Shown here: one piece after another, positions 1 through 13,192 of the stretch | Position numbering within the stretch: the stretch's first letter is position 1 | How the letters are laid out: the number at the start of each line of letters is the position of its first letter | NCBI RefSeq assembly: GCF_003347515.1 | Contig: NZ_QEII01000256.1 | Location: forward strand, 82,328-146,327 | Direction: 5' to 3' | Source of the DNA: Rhodoferax ferrireducens | Lineage (GTDB): Bacteria > Pseudomonadota > Gammaproteobacteria > Burkholderiales > Burkholderiaceae_C | Length of the DNA stretch: 64,000 bases | The notes under the pieces: generated by a model | The model's input: the letters and a program-made list of their open reading frames with translations, nothing else | Databases searched by the model: none | Told to the model about the DNA's origin: nothing | Program-made: the position numbers and the translations under genes

Positions 1-2281
<2,281 letters not shown>

Positions 2282-2340
2282 GTAAATTTTGGAGGAGCTG
2301 TTAAAAACGTGATTTTACCGGGCTTGGACGCCGGAATGAC

Positions 2341-2529
2341 TCACAACAGAAACCAAATCAACAGCGCACCGGCAAGAATGCTGCACATTCCAAAAAATCG
2401 GAGCTGACCGTCATTCAGTTGAAGAATTTGCGCAAACATCCGGCGCCAGCCAGCAGGGGAAACAAATGGGAAAAGGCCCTCAATCACCAGAACGAGGGCC
2501 ATGGCCAGCCAGAGGGCGTCGCTGTCCAA
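2341..2529 (-). CDS. yjeT: Small inner-membrane protein, DUF2065/YjeT family
   Basis: A 62-residue protein with two hydrophobic segments (about residues 5-25 and 43-62) separated by a short polar loop containing WRRMF and LNDGQLRFFG. This matches the YjeT/DUF2065 family, which in many proteobacteria lies between hflC and purA or hisZ, exactly as here. Its function is not established; the recurrent linkage to hflK/hflC suggests a membrane role but does not prove one. It ends 59 bp before hisZ begins and starts 16 bp after hflC stops, so it is probably part of the same transcript. Confidence 0.8.
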   Translation of the reverse strand: MDSDALWLAMALVLVIEGLFPFVSPAGWRRMFAQILQLNDGQLRFFGMCSILAGALLIWFLL

Positions 2530-2545
2530 GTTATATCTTCAAATA

Positions 2546-3445
2546 TTATTTTTTGGCAGGCGCAGGCCCCGCGCCACCACGAAATGCTTTGAAGAATTCC
2601 GAAGAGGATGGGTCGACTACCATGACATCGCTCTTTTTGTTGAAACTGGCCTTGTAAGCATCCAGACTGCGATAGAACTGGGCAAATTGAGGGTCCCGGC
2701 CAAAGGCTTCCGCGTAAATGCGGGCCGCTTCAGCATCGCCTTCACCCTTGATCTTCTGGGCATCCCGATAGGCATTGGCCACAGTCACTTCACGCTGCCG
2801 GTCGGCATCGGCACGGATCTTTTCGCCTTCAGCCGCACCGGTTGAGCGCAACTCATTGGCCACGCGCTTGCGCTCGGCCTCCATGCGTCGATAAACCGAT
2901 TCGGTGATGGCATCGACATAATCCGCGCGGGTGATCCGCACGTCCACAACGTCGACGCCCCAAGGCTTACTGCCCTTGACTTTGTCCAGTACCTCTGCCT
3001 TGACGCCCGCAGTTATGTCTTCCCGCTTGGTCGCCAAAAGTTCCTTGACCGTGCGCTTGTTGATTTCCTCCTGAAATGCATTGCGCACCACACGGTTCAG
3101 TTGATTGGCGCCGTCCGCCTCATTCAGACCCACGTTACGGATGTACTGGGTGGGATCGGTAATGCGCCAGCGCACGTACCAGTCGATCACCATACGTTGT
3201 TTTTCAGCTGTCAACATGGGCTCAGTGTCACTGGTCTCCAAAGTTAACAGGCGTTTATCAATATAGGAGACATTTTGAAATGGTGGCGGCAATTTGAAGT
3301 TCAAACCGGGCTCGGTAATGACCTCTTTGATTTGACCCAAGGCATACACCACGCCAAACTGCCGCTGATCAACAACAAACAGCATCGAACTGGCAAGCGC
3401 CAGAGCGACCAGAAGGGAAGAAAAAATAAAACCTAGCCTGTTCAT
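2546..3445 (-). CDS. hflC: HflC, SPFH-family regulator of FtsH protease
   Basis: HflC forms with HflK a large SPFH/prohibitin-type cage in the inner membrane around FtsH and modulates its proteolysis. The 299-residue protein has an N-terminal transmembrane anchor (about residues 4-24), then DQRQFGVVYALGQ, which begins the SPFH domain. A long charged, Ala/Glu/Arg-rich helical stretch follows (roughly 190-260, containing RKRVANELRSTGAAEGEKI), as expected of the coiled-coil part. The C-terminus ends in a Gly/Pro/Ala/Lys tail. It starts 9 bp downstream of the hflK stop, so the two subunits are almost certainly co-translated from one mRNA. Confidence 0.95.
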   Translation of the reverse strand: MNRLGFIFSSLLVALALASSMLFVVDQRQFGVVYALGQIKEVITEPGLNFKLPPPFQNVSYIDKRLLTLETSDTEPMLTAEKQRMVIDWYVRWRITDPTQYIRNVGLNEADGANQLNRVVRNAFQEEINKRTVKELLATKREDITAGVKAEVLDKVKGSKPWGVDVVDVRITRADYVDAITESVYRRMEAERKRVANELRSTGAAEGEKIRADADRQREVTVANAYRDAQKIKGEGDAEAARIYAEAFGRDPQFAQFYRSLDAYKASFNKKSDVMVVDPSSSEFFKAFRGGAGPAPAKK

Positions 3446-3454
3446 TCTGGGCTC

Positions 3455-4786
3455 CTAGCGTGTGTCGCGATCACGGGCACGAGAGTTGTCCCGTGCACGT
3501 AAATCAGGTGTGGCGGTGCCGGGCGTGTTCGACGGCACGGCTGGTGCTGTCGATGCAGCGGCATCTGCACCCTGCCCAGTCATCTGCATAATCTTATCCA
3601 GCGGGAGATAAAGCAGGTTTGAGCCCTGTTTGGAATCAACCATCACCTTCGTGACATTGCTGTAGATCTGCTGCATCGAATCAAGATACATGCGGTCACG
3701 CGTCACCTGAGGTGCCTTCTGATATTCAGCCAACACCGATTTGAATCGTTGCGCATCGCCTTGCGCCTGCGCCACAATTCTTGCTTTGTACGCATCCGCT
3801 TCTTCTTTCAGCCGCGATGCAGAACCGACAGCGCGCGGCACCACGTCATTGGCGTAGGCTTGTCCCTCATTTTTGGCACGCTCGCGCTCCTGGCCAGCCT
3901 TGAGCACATCGTCAAAAGCTGCCTGTACCTGCTCTGGCGGACGCACGCCGCCTTGCTGCAAGTTAATGCCGACCACATCGATGCCTACTTTGTATTGATC
4001 CAGGACCTTTTGCATGATGGCCCGAACCCGAGGCGCTATCTGATCACGTTCTTCAGACAAGGCGCCATCCATGCGCATCTTGCCAACCACTTCACGCACG
4101 GCGGTTTCCGCAGCCTGAACCACGGCTTCTGCGGGACTCTTGCTTTCAAAAAGATAAGCCCGAGCGTCATTGAGCCGGTACTGAACAGCAAACTTGATCT
4201 CGACAATATTTTCATCTTCGGTCAACATCGCTGACTCGCGCAGGCCCGTCGCCTTGACAACAGTATCTCGCCCCACATCGACTGAACGAATCTGGGTCAC
4301 AAAGATCAGTTCATGTCGTTGAATGGGATAAGGCAGGCGCCAGTTAAAACCGGCACCCACCGACGATTTGTATTTCCCGAACTGAGTGATGACTGCCTGC
4401 TGGCCTTCTTGAACGATGAAAAACCCCGTTCCCAGCCAGATCAGCAGGACAACGCCGGCAATCAGGCCGGCGCCAATACCGGCGCTTTTCATGTCAGGCT
4501 GAAAACCACCACCAGAACCATCACCCCCGCCTGAACCACCCCCGGGAATGCCGCGACCAGCATTTTTTACCCCCCCAAACAAGCCTCCGAGTTTGCGGTT
4601 GAAGTCACGCCACAATTCATCGAGATCGGGAGGGCCTTGGTTCGGCCCCCGCTTCTGGCCCCGTTCGTTTCCACCCTTCGGTGGCGTAGTTTGCCCATTG
4701 GCATCCGAAGGATTAGGCTCTGACTTGTCTCCCTCGGCCGGCTTGTCATCGTTGCGGCCCCACCTTGGATCATTCAGGTTGAACAT
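3455..4786 (-). CDS. hflK: HflK, SPFH-family regulator of FtsH protease
   Basis: Partner of HflC in the FtsH-modulating membrane complex. The N-terminal region is Gly/Pro/Asn/Lys-rich and includes the family-typical GPPDLDELWRDFNRKLGGLFGG segment. A single transmembrane helix (IAGVVLLIWLGTGFFIV) precedes the SPFH domain, which starts QEGQQAVITQFGKY. The C-terminal tail is rich in Arg and Asp (residues around RARDNSRARDRD). I chose the ATG at 4786 because the MFNLNDPRWG beginning is typical of betaproteobacterial HflK. An in-frame ATG at 4843, preceded by an A/G-rich stretch that could act as a ribosome binding site, would add 19 basic residues and cannot be excluded. hflX ends 96 bp upstream of the chosen start. 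Confidence 0.92.
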   Translation of the reverse strand: MFNLNDPRWGRNDDKPAEGDKSEPNPSDANGQTTPPKGGNERGQKRGPNQGPPDLDELWRDFNRKLGGLFGGVKNAGRGIPGGGSGGGDGSGGGFQPDMKSAGIGAGLIAGVVLLIWLGTGFFIVQEGQQAVITQFGKYKSSVGAGFNWRLPYPIQRHELIFVTQIRSVDVGRDTVVKATGLRESAMLTEDENIVEIKFAVQYRLNDARAYLFESKSPAEAVVQAAETAVREVVGKMRMDGALSEERDQIAPRVRAIMQKVLDQYKVGIDVVGINLQQGGVRPPEQVQAAFDDVLKAGQERERAKNEGQAYANDVVPRAVGSASRLKEEADAYKARIVAQAQGDAQRFKSVLAEYQKAPQVTRDRMYLDSMQQIYSNVTKVMVDSKQGSNLLYLPLDKIMQMTGQGADAAASTAPAVPSNTPGTATPDLRARDNSRARDRDTR

Positions 4787-4882
4787 TCCCCTGATCCGCT
4801 CTGGCATATAAGCCCAGCGAAAGGCGCGTAAATGAAGTTTCATCTCTTCTTCTCTTGTGAATCGTTACGGGATTGTGCCCAA

Positions 4883-6076
4883 TCAGGAGGCAGCCTCACG
4901 GCTTTCAGGGAAATACTCCCCATCCTGTGCTGGCAAGGCGCCTCCACTCACCATGCGAGCCAACTGCTGTCGAAGCGCCTGAAGACCCTCGCCATTTTTT
5001 GCACTAAGGAATATCCGAGGTGTTTGAACCCCATCCAGATCAAAAGTATCTTCCAGCTGCCTGGGCCGACGTTCGGCGTCAAGGACATCCAGCTTGTTAA
5101 ACACCAATACTTGAGGGATGTCAGCGGCACCAATCTCGCCCAACACGCGCTGAACTTCAGCAATCTGTTCCGGGAAATTGGGACTGGCTGCATCCACGAC
5201 ATGCAACAACAGGTCAGCATCCACCGCTTCCTGAAGGGTTGCCTGAAAGGCATCAATCAGTCCATGCGGTAAATCACGAATAAACCCGACCGTGTCAGAC
5301 AGCGACACCGAGCGCCCCGCCTCGCCCAGATAAAGCTGGCGGGTTGTGGTGTCAAGGGTCGCAAACAACTGGTCTGCCGCATAGGCGCGAGCCTTGACCA
5401 ACGCATTGAATAGCGTGGACTTGCCCGCATTGGTATAGCCGACCAGGGAAATATTGAACGCATCGCGTCGCTCGCGCTGACGTCGCTGCGTCTGCCGCTG
5501 CCGCTTGACTTTCACCAAACGCTCTTTGATCTTTTTGATATTGTCGCCAATCATCCGGCGATCGAGCTCAATCTGGGATTCGCCGGGACCACCACGCATG
5601 CCAATGCCGCCGCTCTGACGCTCCAGGTGAGACCATCGACGGACCAGGCGTGTGCTCAGGTACTGCATTCGTGCGAGTTCGACCTGCAGCTTGCCTTCGT
5701 GACTACGCGCTCGTTGAGCGAAGATTTCCAGAATCAAAAGCGTGCGGTCATTGACCGGCATCTCAAGATGTCGCTCGAGATTGCGTTGCTGCGCAGGACT
5801 CAGACTTTGATCAAAAAGTACCTCAACAGCGCCCAACTGAGCGGCCAACGATTTGATTTCGTCGGCTTTTCCGCTCCCCACAAATAAGGCGGCGTCGGGC
5901 GCTTTTCGTTTACAGGTTATCCTGGCAACTGGATTCAACCCCGCCGTCTGCGCCAGCAAGCCCAACTCTTCGAGCTGCCCATCGAAATTCGGCAATCCAA
6001 AATCAACGCCAACCAGTATGGTTGGGGCAGATTGGCGATCAGGCGGCTGCAGGTTCGTCACCCTCACCGGTTGCAA
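4883..6076 (-). CDS. hflX: Ribosome-associated GTPase HflX
   Basis: HflX is a GTPase that binds 50S subunits and splits stalled 70S ribosomes, notably after heat stress. The 397-residue protein has the N-terminal HflX domain (VGVDFG at about 22-27, then a long helical linker rich in Arg/Lys/Gln around 180-205). The G domain follows, with the P-loop GYTNAGKST (213-221), DTVGF and NKLD. The GGPGESQIE segment just before the coiled linker is a conserved HflX signature. Its 5' end overlaps the 3' end of hfq by 38 bp in a different frame, an unusually long overlap that implies tight coupling to hfq. Confidence 0.95.
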   Translation of the reverse strand: MQPVRVTNLQPPDRQSAPTILVGVDFGLPNFDGQLEELGLLAQTAGLNPVARITCKRKAPDAALFVGSGKADEIKSLAAQLGAVEVLFDQSLSPAQQRNLERHLEMPVNDRTLLILEIFAQRARSHEGKLQVELARMQYLSTRLVRRWSHLERQSGGIGMRGGPGESQIELDRRMIGDNIKKIKERLVKVKRQRQTQRRQRERRDAFNISLVGYTNAGKSTLFNALVKARAYAADQLFATLDTTTRQLYLGEAGRSVSLSDTVGFIRDLPHGLIDAFQATLQEAVDADLLLHVVDAASPNFPEQIAEVQRVLGEIGAADIPQVLVFNKLDVLDAERRPRQLEDTFDLDGVQTPRIFLSAKNGEGLQALRQQLARMVSGGALPAQDGEYFPESREAAS

Positions 6077-6287
6077 AATTTACTGCGCGCCCTGGCACGA
6101 TGGTCGAGATGGCGTGCTTATAGACCATCTGGGTGACCGTGTTGCGAAGCAACACCACATACTGGTCAAACGATTCGATCTGACCTTGCAACTTGATCCC
6201 GTTGACTAAATAGATCGAGACCGGCACATGCTCCCGACGCAAGGCGTTGAGGAAGGGATCTTGAAGTAACTGGCCTTTATTGCTCAC
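6039..6287 (-). CDS. hfq: RNA chaperone Hfq
   Basis: Hfq is a hexameric Sm-like protein that pairs small regulatory RNAs with mRNAs. The 82-residue product has the canonical Sm1 core ([20 protein letters not shown], residues about 14-33) with the proximal-face Q8/F42-type residues, and the Sm2 signature [13 protein letters not shown]. The C-terminal tail is very short ([13 protein letters not shown]), much shorter than the enterobacterial tail, as is common in betaproteobacteria. hflX overlaps its 3' end. Upstream lies a 150-bp gap before der, the likely site of the hfq promoter. Confidence 0.98.
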   Translation of the reverse strand: MSNKGQLLQDPFLNALRREHVPVSIYLVNGIKLQGQIESFDQYVVLLRNTVTQMVYKHAISTIVPGRAVNFATGEGDEPAAA

Positions 6288-6437
6288 GATATTCTCCGTG
6301 TTCTAAGAAAATTAAGAAGGAATGACGATACCACAGCAATGTGCGGTCTAAAGCCGCACGCCCCCAAACCCACAATAAAGTTGACGGCACTCGCGCTGGC
6401 GCTAATCAGCTAAGGCAGCGATCTGGCTCACAAACCC

Positions 6438-7781
6438 TTAGACGGCGGCTTTGTCAGCATAAGGATTAGTCGAGGTTTTGAACTCGATTCGCATCGGCGT
6501 GCCAACCAAGTCAAATTCTTTGCGGAAACGCCCTTCCAGAAAGCGCTTATAAGCGTCTGTAACGTGTTCAAGCGAATTGCCGTGAATAATAATAACGGGC
6601 GGATTCATGCCGCCCTGATGGGCATAACGCAACTTCGGCCGGTACATACCCAAACGCTTGGGGCTCTGAAACTGTACGGCCTCCAGCAACAAACGTGTCA
6701 AGACGGGTGTCGACATCTTGCAATTAGCGGCCTTGTACGCTTGCGCAATGGACGCCCAAAGCGGCCCCAGACCCTGCCTTTTTGTCGCAGAGATCAAATG
6801 CATGGTCGCGAACTTCAGAAATGGCAAACGGGTTTCAATGGAGCGCTTGACGAGTTCCCGCTGGTACTCATCCACGGCATCCCATTTATTAACCGCAAGC
6901 ACGACGGCACGACCGTTTTCAAGAATGTAGCCCGCAATATGGGCGTCCTGATCGGTAACCCCTTGTGTTGCATCAATCAGCAACAATACGACATTGGATG
7001 ATTCAATGGCCTGCAAGGTCTTGACCACCGAGAATTTTTCGATTGCCTCAAAGACTTTACCTTTGCGACGCAGGCCTGCGGTATCAACCAGCTCGAATTT
7101 TTGACCGTTACGCTCAAACGGCACGGAAATCGCGTCCCGAGTCGTCCCCGGCAAATCAAAGGCTACCAATCGCTCTTCACCTAGCCAAGTGTTGATAAGC
7201 GTGGATTTTCCAACATTGGGGCGACCAGCAACGGCCAGTTTGATGACGCCAGGCTCTCGCTGATCTTCGGCCTCGTCAGGCTCCGCCAAATGAAGCGGCG
7301 CAAGTGCCAGTTCGACCAGAGAATGAATACCCTGACCGTGCGCGGCGGAAATCGCATGAACCTCACCGAGACCAAGTTCAAAGAATTCAACCAACTGCGC
7401 ACCCGCAAGCATGCCTTCGGCCTTGTTGGCTGCCAACACACAGGGCTTGCCGAGACGGCGAAGGTATTTGGCGATTTCGTGATCCTGTGCAGAAATGCCT
7501 TCCCGCGCATCAACGACAAATACCACGACATCTGCTTCCGCCACAGCCTGACGAGTCTGTTTGGCCATTTCCTTGAAAATACCGCTGGCGGCATCTGGCT
7601 CGAATCCACCCGTGTCAATGACAATGAACTCGTGTTTGCCTAGCTTGCCATTACCATAGTGACGATCACGGGTCAGCCCGGCGAAATCAGCCACGATCGC
7701 GTCACGAGACTTGGTCAGCCGATTGAATAGCGTCGATTTGCCCACATTGGGACGACCGACAAGGGCCAAAACAGGTTTCAT
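6438..7781 (-). CDS. der: Ribosome biogenesis GTPase Der (EngA)
   Basis: Der is an essential GTPase with two tandem G domains required for 50S subunit maturation. Both P-loops are identical GRPNVGKST motifs, at residues 9-17 and at about 186-194. DTGGF and [10 protein letters not shown] are the switch II regions, and NKWD is the G4 motif of the second domain. The C-terminal KH-like domain includes the [10 protein letters not shown] segment. Length (447) is normal for the family. It lies 17 bp downstream of bamB, matching the yfgM-bamB-der order conserved across beta- and gammaproteobacteria. Confidence 0.97.
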   Translation of the reverse strand: MKPVLALVGRPNVGKSTLFNRLTKSRDAIVADFAGLTRDRHYGNGKLGKHEFIVIDTGGFEPDAASGIFKEMAKQTRQAVAEADVVVFVVDAREGISAQDHEIAKYLRRLGKPCVLAANKAEGMLAGAQLVEFFELGLGEVHAISAAHGQGIHSLVELALAPLHLAEPDEAEDQREPGVIKLAVAGRPNVGKSTLINTWLGEERLVAFDLPGTTRDAISVPFERNGQKFELVDTAGLRRKGKVFEAIEKFSVVKTLQAIESSNVVLLLIDATQGVTDQDAHIAGYILENGRAVVLAVNKWDAVDEYQRELVKRSIETRLPFLKFATMHLISATKRQGLGPLWASIAQAYKAANCKMSTPVLTRLLLEAVQFQSPKRLGMYRPKLRYAHQGGMNPPVIIIHGNSLEHVTDAYKRFLEGRFRKEFDLVGTPMRIEFKTSTNPYADKAAV

Positions 7782-7798
7782 GAAATTACGTCCAACAC

Positions 7799-8947
7799 TT
7801 ACTCAGGCTTGAAGCCAAAAACACCACCGCTGCGGGTGACAACGACCAGCGTTCCACCAGCCAAAACAGGCGCAGCGACAATCGCCGAACCATCGGTAGA
7901 TACTCTCGTGAGCGCAGATCCGTCTTCACGCGACAACAAATGAACGAGACCCGTGTCATCTCCCACGGCCAATGACCGTCCCACGACCAGCGGGGCGGTC
8001 AGTTTGCGGTACCGCAGACGCTCAGACACCCAGGCACGCTCCCCATCCACCCGTTTCCAGGCTACGAGTTTGCCATCACCTTCGGCGCCATATACATACT
8101 TGTCATCACCATGCACGCCGACATAACCGATTGCCGGCTTGGTCCAAAGCAAGGTACCACGTGCCGCGTCAACGCAGCCAACAGCGGCCTGAAATGCACG
8201 TGCACACACGACATCGCCATCGCGGCTGACACGTCCGACCAAGTCAACCAGGCGTTCAATATCGTTAGTGCCGCGCGGTGACGCAATAGGTGACTCCCAA
8301 CGAATAGAGCCATTTGAGGGATTGATACCAACGAGACGACCGACCAAGCCCACCACCAAAGTATCACCAACGGCCAACAAAACACCCGCTTGGCGAAGCA
8401 CCAAAGACTCACCTGGACGCTGCTGCGTCCAGAGTTTGCGCCCTGACTGTGCATCGAATGCCGTTACGGAACGATCGGCGGCGAGCAAAAAGACACGCCC
8501 GCCAGCAACCAGGGGCGCCGTAAATCCTTGCGCCGGTATTTTTTGACGCCACGTCTCGCGCCCAGCCTCCAGAACAACCAATTCGTTGCCTCGAGTGACC
8601 ACCGCCGCAAAGCGACCATCGCTACCAACCCCGGCAGCGATCTGCGCACCGACATTGGTACGCCATAGCTCCGCACCGGTCCGAGTATCAAACGCCCCAA
8701 CCAAGCCGTCGGAACTGGCAACTGCCACTGTATTGCCGTTTACTTTGACATCAAGTGGAAAGTCGACCAGACCTAGCTTCAACTGCCATGCCAAACCAAC
8801 GCCCAGCAGACCGGCATTGGGGGGCAACTCGGCAGGCTTAAGCTTCTCAGGCCCACTTGAACAGCCAGACAGGAAACCTGCGACACCAAGTAGCAAGGCC
8901 ATCAGGGCGACCCTGTTGGCTGCCGTCAATAGAAAATCAAGCTTCAC
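7799..8947 (-). CDS. bamB: Outer-membrane assembly lipoprotein BamB
   Basis: BamB is the beta-propeller lipoprotein of the BAM complex that inserts beta-barrel proteins into the outer membrane. The 382-residue protein begins with a lipoprotein signal peptide whose lipobox FLSGC places the acylated cysteine at residue 29. The mature part is a run of PQQ-like repeats with recurring Trp and Gly/Asp motifs (for example [38 protein letters not shown] and [11 protein letters not shown]), consistent with an eight-bladed propeller. It overlaps yfgM by 4 bp (ATGA) and precedes der by 17 bp, so the three are one operon. Confidence 0.95.
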   Translation of the reverse strand: MKLDFLLTAANRVALMALLLGVAGFLSGCSSGPEKLKPAELPPNAGLLGVGLAWQLKLGLVDFPLDVKVNGNTVAVASSDGLVGAFDTRTGAELWRTNVGAQIAAGVGSDGRFAAVVTRGNELVVLEAGRETWRQKIPAQGFTAPLVAGGRVFLLAADRSVTAFDAQSGRKLWTQQRPGESLVLRQAGVLLAVGDTLVVGLVGRLVGINPSNGSIRWESPIASPRGTNDIERLVDLVGRVSRDGDVVCARAFQAAVGCVDAARGTLLWTKPAIGYVGVHGDDKYVYGAEGDGKLVAWKRVDGERAWVSERLRYRKLTAPLVVGRSLAVGDDTGLVHLLSREDGSALTRVSTDGSAIVAAPVLAGGTLVVVTRSGGVFGFKPE

Positions 8948-9666
8948 TTTTTCCCTTCCGACGCCGCAGGCACTACGTCAACATTCTTTGCCACAGCAAC
9001 GTCACTGGGGGTGTTGCCCCCACGCTGGGCAGCCACACCCAGTGCGTTCAACTTAACTTCCACCAAACGCCGATAGTCAGTGCGCTCGTCAAAACTCTTG
9101 AAAGCTCTTTCATACTCCGCAAGCGCTTCTTTCTTCTTACCCTGCAACAACAATATATCGCCTTTGCGGTCCGCGACCAGCGCATCAAAGTTGGCGGGAA
9201 ATGCGCCACTTAATTGTTTCAAGGCCTCATCAAAAGCCTTGGACTCTGTCAATATCCCGGCGAGACGCAGCTTAGCAAGCGCCTGGTAGCCCGGATCAGA
9301 TGACTTATCGGCAACCCAGTCCAAAGCAGCCTTGGCAGCGTCAATATTACCGACACTGTAGTACTGCTTTGCTACCAGGAGCCCAGCCTGTTGCGCATAC
9401 GTAGTTGATGCAAAGCGGTCCTTCATGTCTGCAAAAACCCGGTCAATTTTTGCAGTGTCTGCCGACTTCACCACACGCTCAACTTCGTCATACATGGCAG
9501 CCGCCTGCGTTGCCTGACTGCGTTGGTAATACTGGTAGAAATTCCAGCTCGCGAATGCACCCAACACCGCAATCAAAGACCAAGTGATGAGATTGCCGTA
9601 TTGTTTCCAAAAATGTTTGAGCTGGTCGAGTTGCTCTTGTTCTTCTAGATCTAAATGATTTGCCAT
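8944..9666 (-). CDS. yfgM: YfgM-type periplasmic chaperone / SecYEG ancillary subunit
   Basis: YfgM-family proteins are single-pass inner-membrane proteins with a periplasmic TPR-like domain that work with PpiD at the Sec translocon. The 240-residue product starts with a cytoplasmic acidic segment (LDLEEQEQLDQLKHFWKQYG), then a transmembrane helix (about residues 27-45), then a helical-repeat domain containing AAKAALDWVADKSSDPGYQALAKLRLA-like repeats. Its position between hisS and bamB is the standard one. The start is 12 bp downstream of the hisS stop, and its stop overlaps bamB. Confidence 0.9.
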   Translation of the reverse strand: MANHLDLEEQEQLDQLKHFWKQYGNLITWSLIAVLGAFASWNFYQYYQRSQATQAAAMYDEVERVVKSADTAKIDRVFADMKDRFASTTYAQQAGLLVAKQYYSVGNIDAAKAALDWVADKSSDPGYQALAKLRLAGILTESKAFDEALKQLSGAFPANFDALVADRKGDILLLQGKKKEALAEYERAFKSFDERTDYRRLVEVKLNALGVAAQRGGNTPSDVAVAKNVDVVPAASEGKK

Positions 9667-9678
9667 GAGAATGTGTAA

Positions 9679-11004
9679 TTAAGTCCGCGATTGTAGGGTG
9701 GGCGCCCAGTCAGCAATGTCAGCGAGAGATTTGGTGACCTGGGCACCACTGCCATCACGCAACGACTTGACGGTCAGCAGGTTCCTGGAAATCTCATCCG
9801 CACCAAAAATAAGGGCGTGACGAGCTCCGCTGGCGTCGGCTCGTTTGAATTGAGACTTCATGCTGCCCATGCCTTCACCCGAACTGGTGTGCATTTGAAC
9901 ACTGACACCTACGGCTCTTAACGACTGCAATGTCTGCAACACCAAGGGCAGGGCAAGAACATCGGGCACGATCGCATAGGCATCAAGAGGCTCCACTACC
10001 GTGCCCAAACCCTGCTCTTTGATGAGCTCCAACACCCGATCTACTCCGAGCGCCCATCCAACCGCCGGTGCCGGCTTCCCACCCAATTGCTCGACCAGAT
10101 AATCATAACGGCCGCCAGCACAAACCGTGCCTTGCGAACCCAGCCGGTCCGTCGTGAATTCGAATACTGTCAGGTTGTAGTAGTCCATGCCCCGAACCAG
10201 ACGCGGGTTAACTGTGTACGCAACACCGTTGGCATCCAGAATGGATTTCAGCGTATTGAAATGGGCCAGTGAGGCTTCCCCCAAATAGTCGAGCGGCCTC
10301 GGAGCCGACTCGACGACCGATTGCATTGCCGGGTTTTTGGTATCGAGAATCCGAAGTGGGTTGCTGTACAAACGCCGCCTGGCATCTTCATCCAGCATAT
10401 CCGCGTGCAGTTCGAAATGGGCAATGAGGGCCTGTCGGTGCAGCAAACGTTCTTGAGGTTGACCCAGACTGTTAAGTTCGAGTCGAACATCGGTCAAACC
10501 CACATCCTTCCACAACGCAACCGCTAGCAAAATAAGTTCAGCATCCACCTCTGCCCCGCCAAAACCAAGCGCCTCGGCGCCGATTTGGTCGAACTGGCGA
10601 TAACGCCCGCGCTGTGGTCGTTCATGCCGAAACATCGGCCCCATGTAATACAGACGCTTGCCACCGTCGTACAACATGGAATGCTCCACAACCGCCCGCA
10701 CCACTCCGGCAGTAGCTTCAGGACGAAGCGTCAATGGGTCGCCGTTAAGGCGATCTTCAAAGGAGTACATCTCCTTTTCAACAATATCTGTGACTTCCCC
10801 CAACCCCCGCACGAACAGCGGCGTACGCTCAACGATTGGCGTGCGAATGTTCCGGTAGGCGTAGCGTGCCATCAAGATGCGCACTCTATTTTCAAGCCAC
10901 TCAACCGCTGCTGAATCCGGGGGCAGAACATCGTTCATGCCCTTGACAGCGGTCAGTTTCTCTGACTTTGTCCCAATTTCTTTTTCACTCATGAATTCAT
11001 TCAA
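9679..11004 (-). CDS. hisS: Histidyl-tRNA synthetase
   Basis: Charges tRNA-His with histidine. The 441-residue class II synthetase shows [15 protein letters not shown] near the N-terminus, motif 2 ([19 protein letters not shown]) and the histidine A signature [15 protein letters not shown]. The [13 protein letters not shown] motif 3 and a C-terminal anticodon-binding domain are also present. It begins with a 14-residue extension (residues 1-14) before the usual KGMNDVLP start; a second possible start at the internal Met4 would change little. It overlaps the 3' end of ispG by 4 bp. The distinct HisZ paralogue sits about 8 kb away. Confidence 0.97.
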   Translation of the reverse strand: MNEFMSEKEIGTKSEKLTAVKGMNDVLPPDSAAVEWLENRVRILMARYAYRNIRTPIVERTPLFVRGLGEVTDIVEKEMYSFEDRLNGDPLTLRPEATAGVVRAVVEHSMLYDGGKRLYYMGPMFRHERPQRGRYRQFDQIGAEALGFGGAEVDAELILLAVALWKDVGLTDVRLELNSLGQPQERLLHRQALIAHFELHADMLDEDARRRLYSNPLRILDTKNPAMQSVVESAPRPLDYLGEASLAHFNTLKSILDANGVAYTVNPRLVRGMDYYNLTVFEFTTDRLGSQGTVCAGGRYDYLVEQLGGKPAPAVGWALGVDRVLELIKEQGLGTVVEPLDAYAIVPDVLALPLVLQTLQSLRAVGVSVQMHTSSGEGMGSMKSQFKRADASGARHALIFGADEISRNLLTVKSLRDGSGAQVTKSLADIADWAPTLQSRT

Positions 11005-12275
11005 GACGTTTCGGCAGTCGCATGAACAGCAAAACGTTTTTCAACATAGTTTTCAACAATCTTCTGAAATTCCTGCGCAATCGTGTCCCCGCGCAAGGTC
11101 AGACGTTTTTCGCCATCAATGAAGACCGGGGCGGCTGGCGCCTCCCCGGTACCAGGCAGACTGATCCCAATATCAGCATGCTTGCTTTCACCTGGCCCAT
11201 TCACGATGCAACCCATCACCGCGACCTTCAGCTTTTCCACGCCTGGATATTTTTCTCGCCAGATTGGCATTTGAGCCCTCAGGAAGTCTTCAATCTGCTT
11301 GGTAAGCTCCTGAAAGGTTGTACTGGTGGTACGACCACAGCCGGGACAGGCAGTGACGCTGGGGACAAATGATCTCAGTTCCAGCGATTGAAGAATCTCG
11401 CAGGCAATCACCACCTCCTGGGTTCGGGCCTCGCCCGGCTGAGGTGTCAAGGAAACGCGAATTGTGTCCCCGATGCCCTCCTGCAACAAAATGGAAAGCG
11501 CTGTCGCAGAAGCAACTGCTCCCTTGGTCCCCATTCCGGCCTCGGTCAAACCCAAATGAAGCGGGTAGTCGCAACGCTTGGCCAGCTCGCGATAGACCGA
11601 AACCAGATCCTGCACGCCACTGACTTTGCACGAAAGAATGATCTGATTCTCATCCATGCCCATCTCCGAAGCGCGACGAGCAGAGGCAAGGGCTGAAGTA
11701 ATCAAAGCTTCATACATGACCGACTTGGCATCCCAGGGTTTGGGTCGGCGATTGTTTTCATCCATCAAGCCCGCCAGCAATTCCTGATCCAGGCTTCCCC
11801 AGTTCACACCGATACGGACGGGTTTTGCCCATCGCATCGCCGCTTCAATCATCAATCCAAACTGCTTATCGCGCTTGTCGCCCTTGCCCACATTGCCGGG
11901 GTTGATCCGGTATTTGGACAAGGCTTGTGCGCACGCCGGAAAATCAGTCAGCAATCGGTGACCGTTGTAATGGAAGTCGCCAATCAAAGGAACATCCACG
12001 CCCATCCGGTCAAGTTGCTCCCGAACGTGTGGCACGGCCTGTGCCGCCTCCGGTGTATTGACGGTCAGGCGCACCAACTCGGACCCGGCCAACGCCAATT
12101 CCTTGACTTGAATTGCGGTGCCGATGACGTCGACCGTGTCCGTATTGGTCATGGACTGAATACGCACTGGCGCATCACCGCCGACGGTGATGATATTTGC
12201 ACCCCAAACTACACGAGCTTGACGGGACCGGCTCGCTTTGGGTCTCGCTGAATTAATCGGCAATAAAGAATCCAT
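11001..12275 (-). CDS. ispG: 4-hydroxy-3-methylbut-2-enyl-diphosphate synthase IspG
   Basis: IspG (GcpE) is the [4Fe-4S] enzyme converting methylerythritol cyclodiphosphate to HMBPP in the MEP isoprenoid pathway. The 424-residue protein has the N-terminal TIM barrel ([11 protein letters not shown] near residue 38) and the C-terminal iron-sulfur domain. That domain contains ACPGCGRTT, supplying two cluster cysteines, and [10 protein letters not shown], supplying the third cysteine and the conserved glutamate. The central insert between barrel and FeS domain is of the proteobacterial type. Its stop overlaps the hisS start by 4 bp and its start shares one base with the rodZ stop codon. Confidence 0.97.
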   Translation of the reverse strand: MDSLLPINSARPKASRSRQARVVWGANIITVGGDAPVRIQSMTNTDTVDVIGTAIQVKELALAGSELVRLTVNTPEAAQAVPHVREQLDRMGVDVPLIGDFHYNGHRLLTDFPACAQALSKYRINPGNVGKGDKRDKQFGLMIEAAMRWAKPVRIGVNWGSLDQELLAGLMDENNRRPKPWDAKSVMYEALITSALASARRASEMGMDENQIILSCKVSGVQDLVSVYRELAKRCDYPLHLGLTEAGMGTKGAVASATALSILLQEGIGDTIRVSLTPQPGEARTQEVVIACEILQSLELRSFVPSVTACPGCGRTTSTTFQELTKQIEDFLRAQMPIWREKYPGVEKLKVAVMGCIVNGPGESKHADIGISLPGTGEAPAAPVFIDGEKRLTLRGDTIAQEFQKIVENYVEKRFAVHATAETS

Positions 12276-13192
12276 TACTTCACCTCAAAACGAGCAACGT
12301 TGTCTTTTGCAATGCGCGTCAGATCAAATGGCTTGCCACGCACCTGAACCTCCATGGTATCGGCCCGCCCCACCACCACCGAAAGCGGCATGACGCCAGA
12401 TGCACCAACGGTCTCTCCATTTGTCATGGTTTTGCGTACTTGAACCACCCCACTGGCATCAACGGCTTCAATCCAGGACACGCCATGCGACTTAAAGACG
12501 ATTAATCCTGTTGTTTCACCCGAACCAGACACCATCGCAGGCAGGACACTCGATGATGCAGCGGACGCAGGACGAACTGCCAATGGCGCATCGGCACTTG
12601 CCGGTGGCAAGGCGGGTTCCTGGGATGCCGCCACCGCCTCAGCAGGTAGCGAATTCTCAGAGATCATTGGCGCCAGCGTTGGGAGTGACACAATCGAGCC
12701 AGTCGCCTCAGACCCCGGGACGCTGCCAAGTCCGGCTCGCTGAATGAATGGAAGAAGAACAAGTGCGGCCACACCAACCAGAAGCAAAAGAACAGCCAGA
12801 ACAAAAGGCTTGGAGAGTTGGCTCCAGGACAGGAAACCCACCCCATCTCCGGCGACACGAAACGGTGTGTTGATTCCCGACTCATCCGTCTTCAGTCGTG
12901 GTGCCATCGTGTGTGGCAATCTCTCCAATATTGGAGCCGGATCAATTTTCAGGGTTCGACAAACGCTGGCAGCAAGAGCGCGAACAAAGACCACGTCTGG
13001 TAATAGATCAAATCTGTCTGTTTCAAGCGCATCCAGTTTTTTGACGGGAACTTTTAGCAAGACAGCCAGTGCAGCTATGTGCAACCCTTCCGCTTCGCGC
13101 GCTTGTCGCAGCATGGCACCGCCAGATATCTGCGCCGCCGACGTCCGATCGAAGGTCATATCTTCAGAGTTCGGTGAAATATTCTCACTCAT
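12275..13192 (-). CDS. rodZ: RodZ-like cytoskeletal/HTH membrane protein
   Basis: A 305-residue protein with the RodZ layout. It has an N-terminal Cro/Xre-type HTH domain ([21 protein letters not shown] and following, about residues 27-95) and a transmembrane helix ([20 protein letters not shown], near 130-150). A periplasmic Ala/Ser/Pro-rich linker leads to a C-terminal DUF4115 beta domain ([17 protein letters not shown] onward). RodZ links MreB to the elongation machinery and sets rod shape. I prefer the ATG at 13192, which has GGGG 8 nt upstream; a GTG at 13201 would add three residues. It overlaps pilF by 8 bp and sits in the conserved pilF-rodZ-ispG context. Confidence 0.85.
   Translation of the reverse strand: MSENISPNSEDMTFDRTSAAQISGGAMLRQAREAEGLHIAALAVLLKVPVKKLDALETDRFDLLPDVVFVRALAASVCRTLKIDPAPILERLPHTMAPRLKTDESGINTPFRVAGDGVGFLSWSQLSKPFVLAVLLLLVGVAALVLLPFIQRAGLGSVPGSEATGSIVSLPTLAPMISENSLPAEAVAASQEPALPPASADAPLAVRPASAASSSVLPAMVSGSGETTGLIVFKSHGVSWIEAVDASGVVQVRKTMTNGETVGASGVMPLSVVVGRADTMEVQVRGKPFDLTRIAKDNVARFEVK

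Noticed and set aside
6341..6359. Hairpin GTGCGG/CCGCAC downstream of der as a terminator
   Set aside because: The stem is only 6 bp and no T-run follows on the minus strand; it may be chance.
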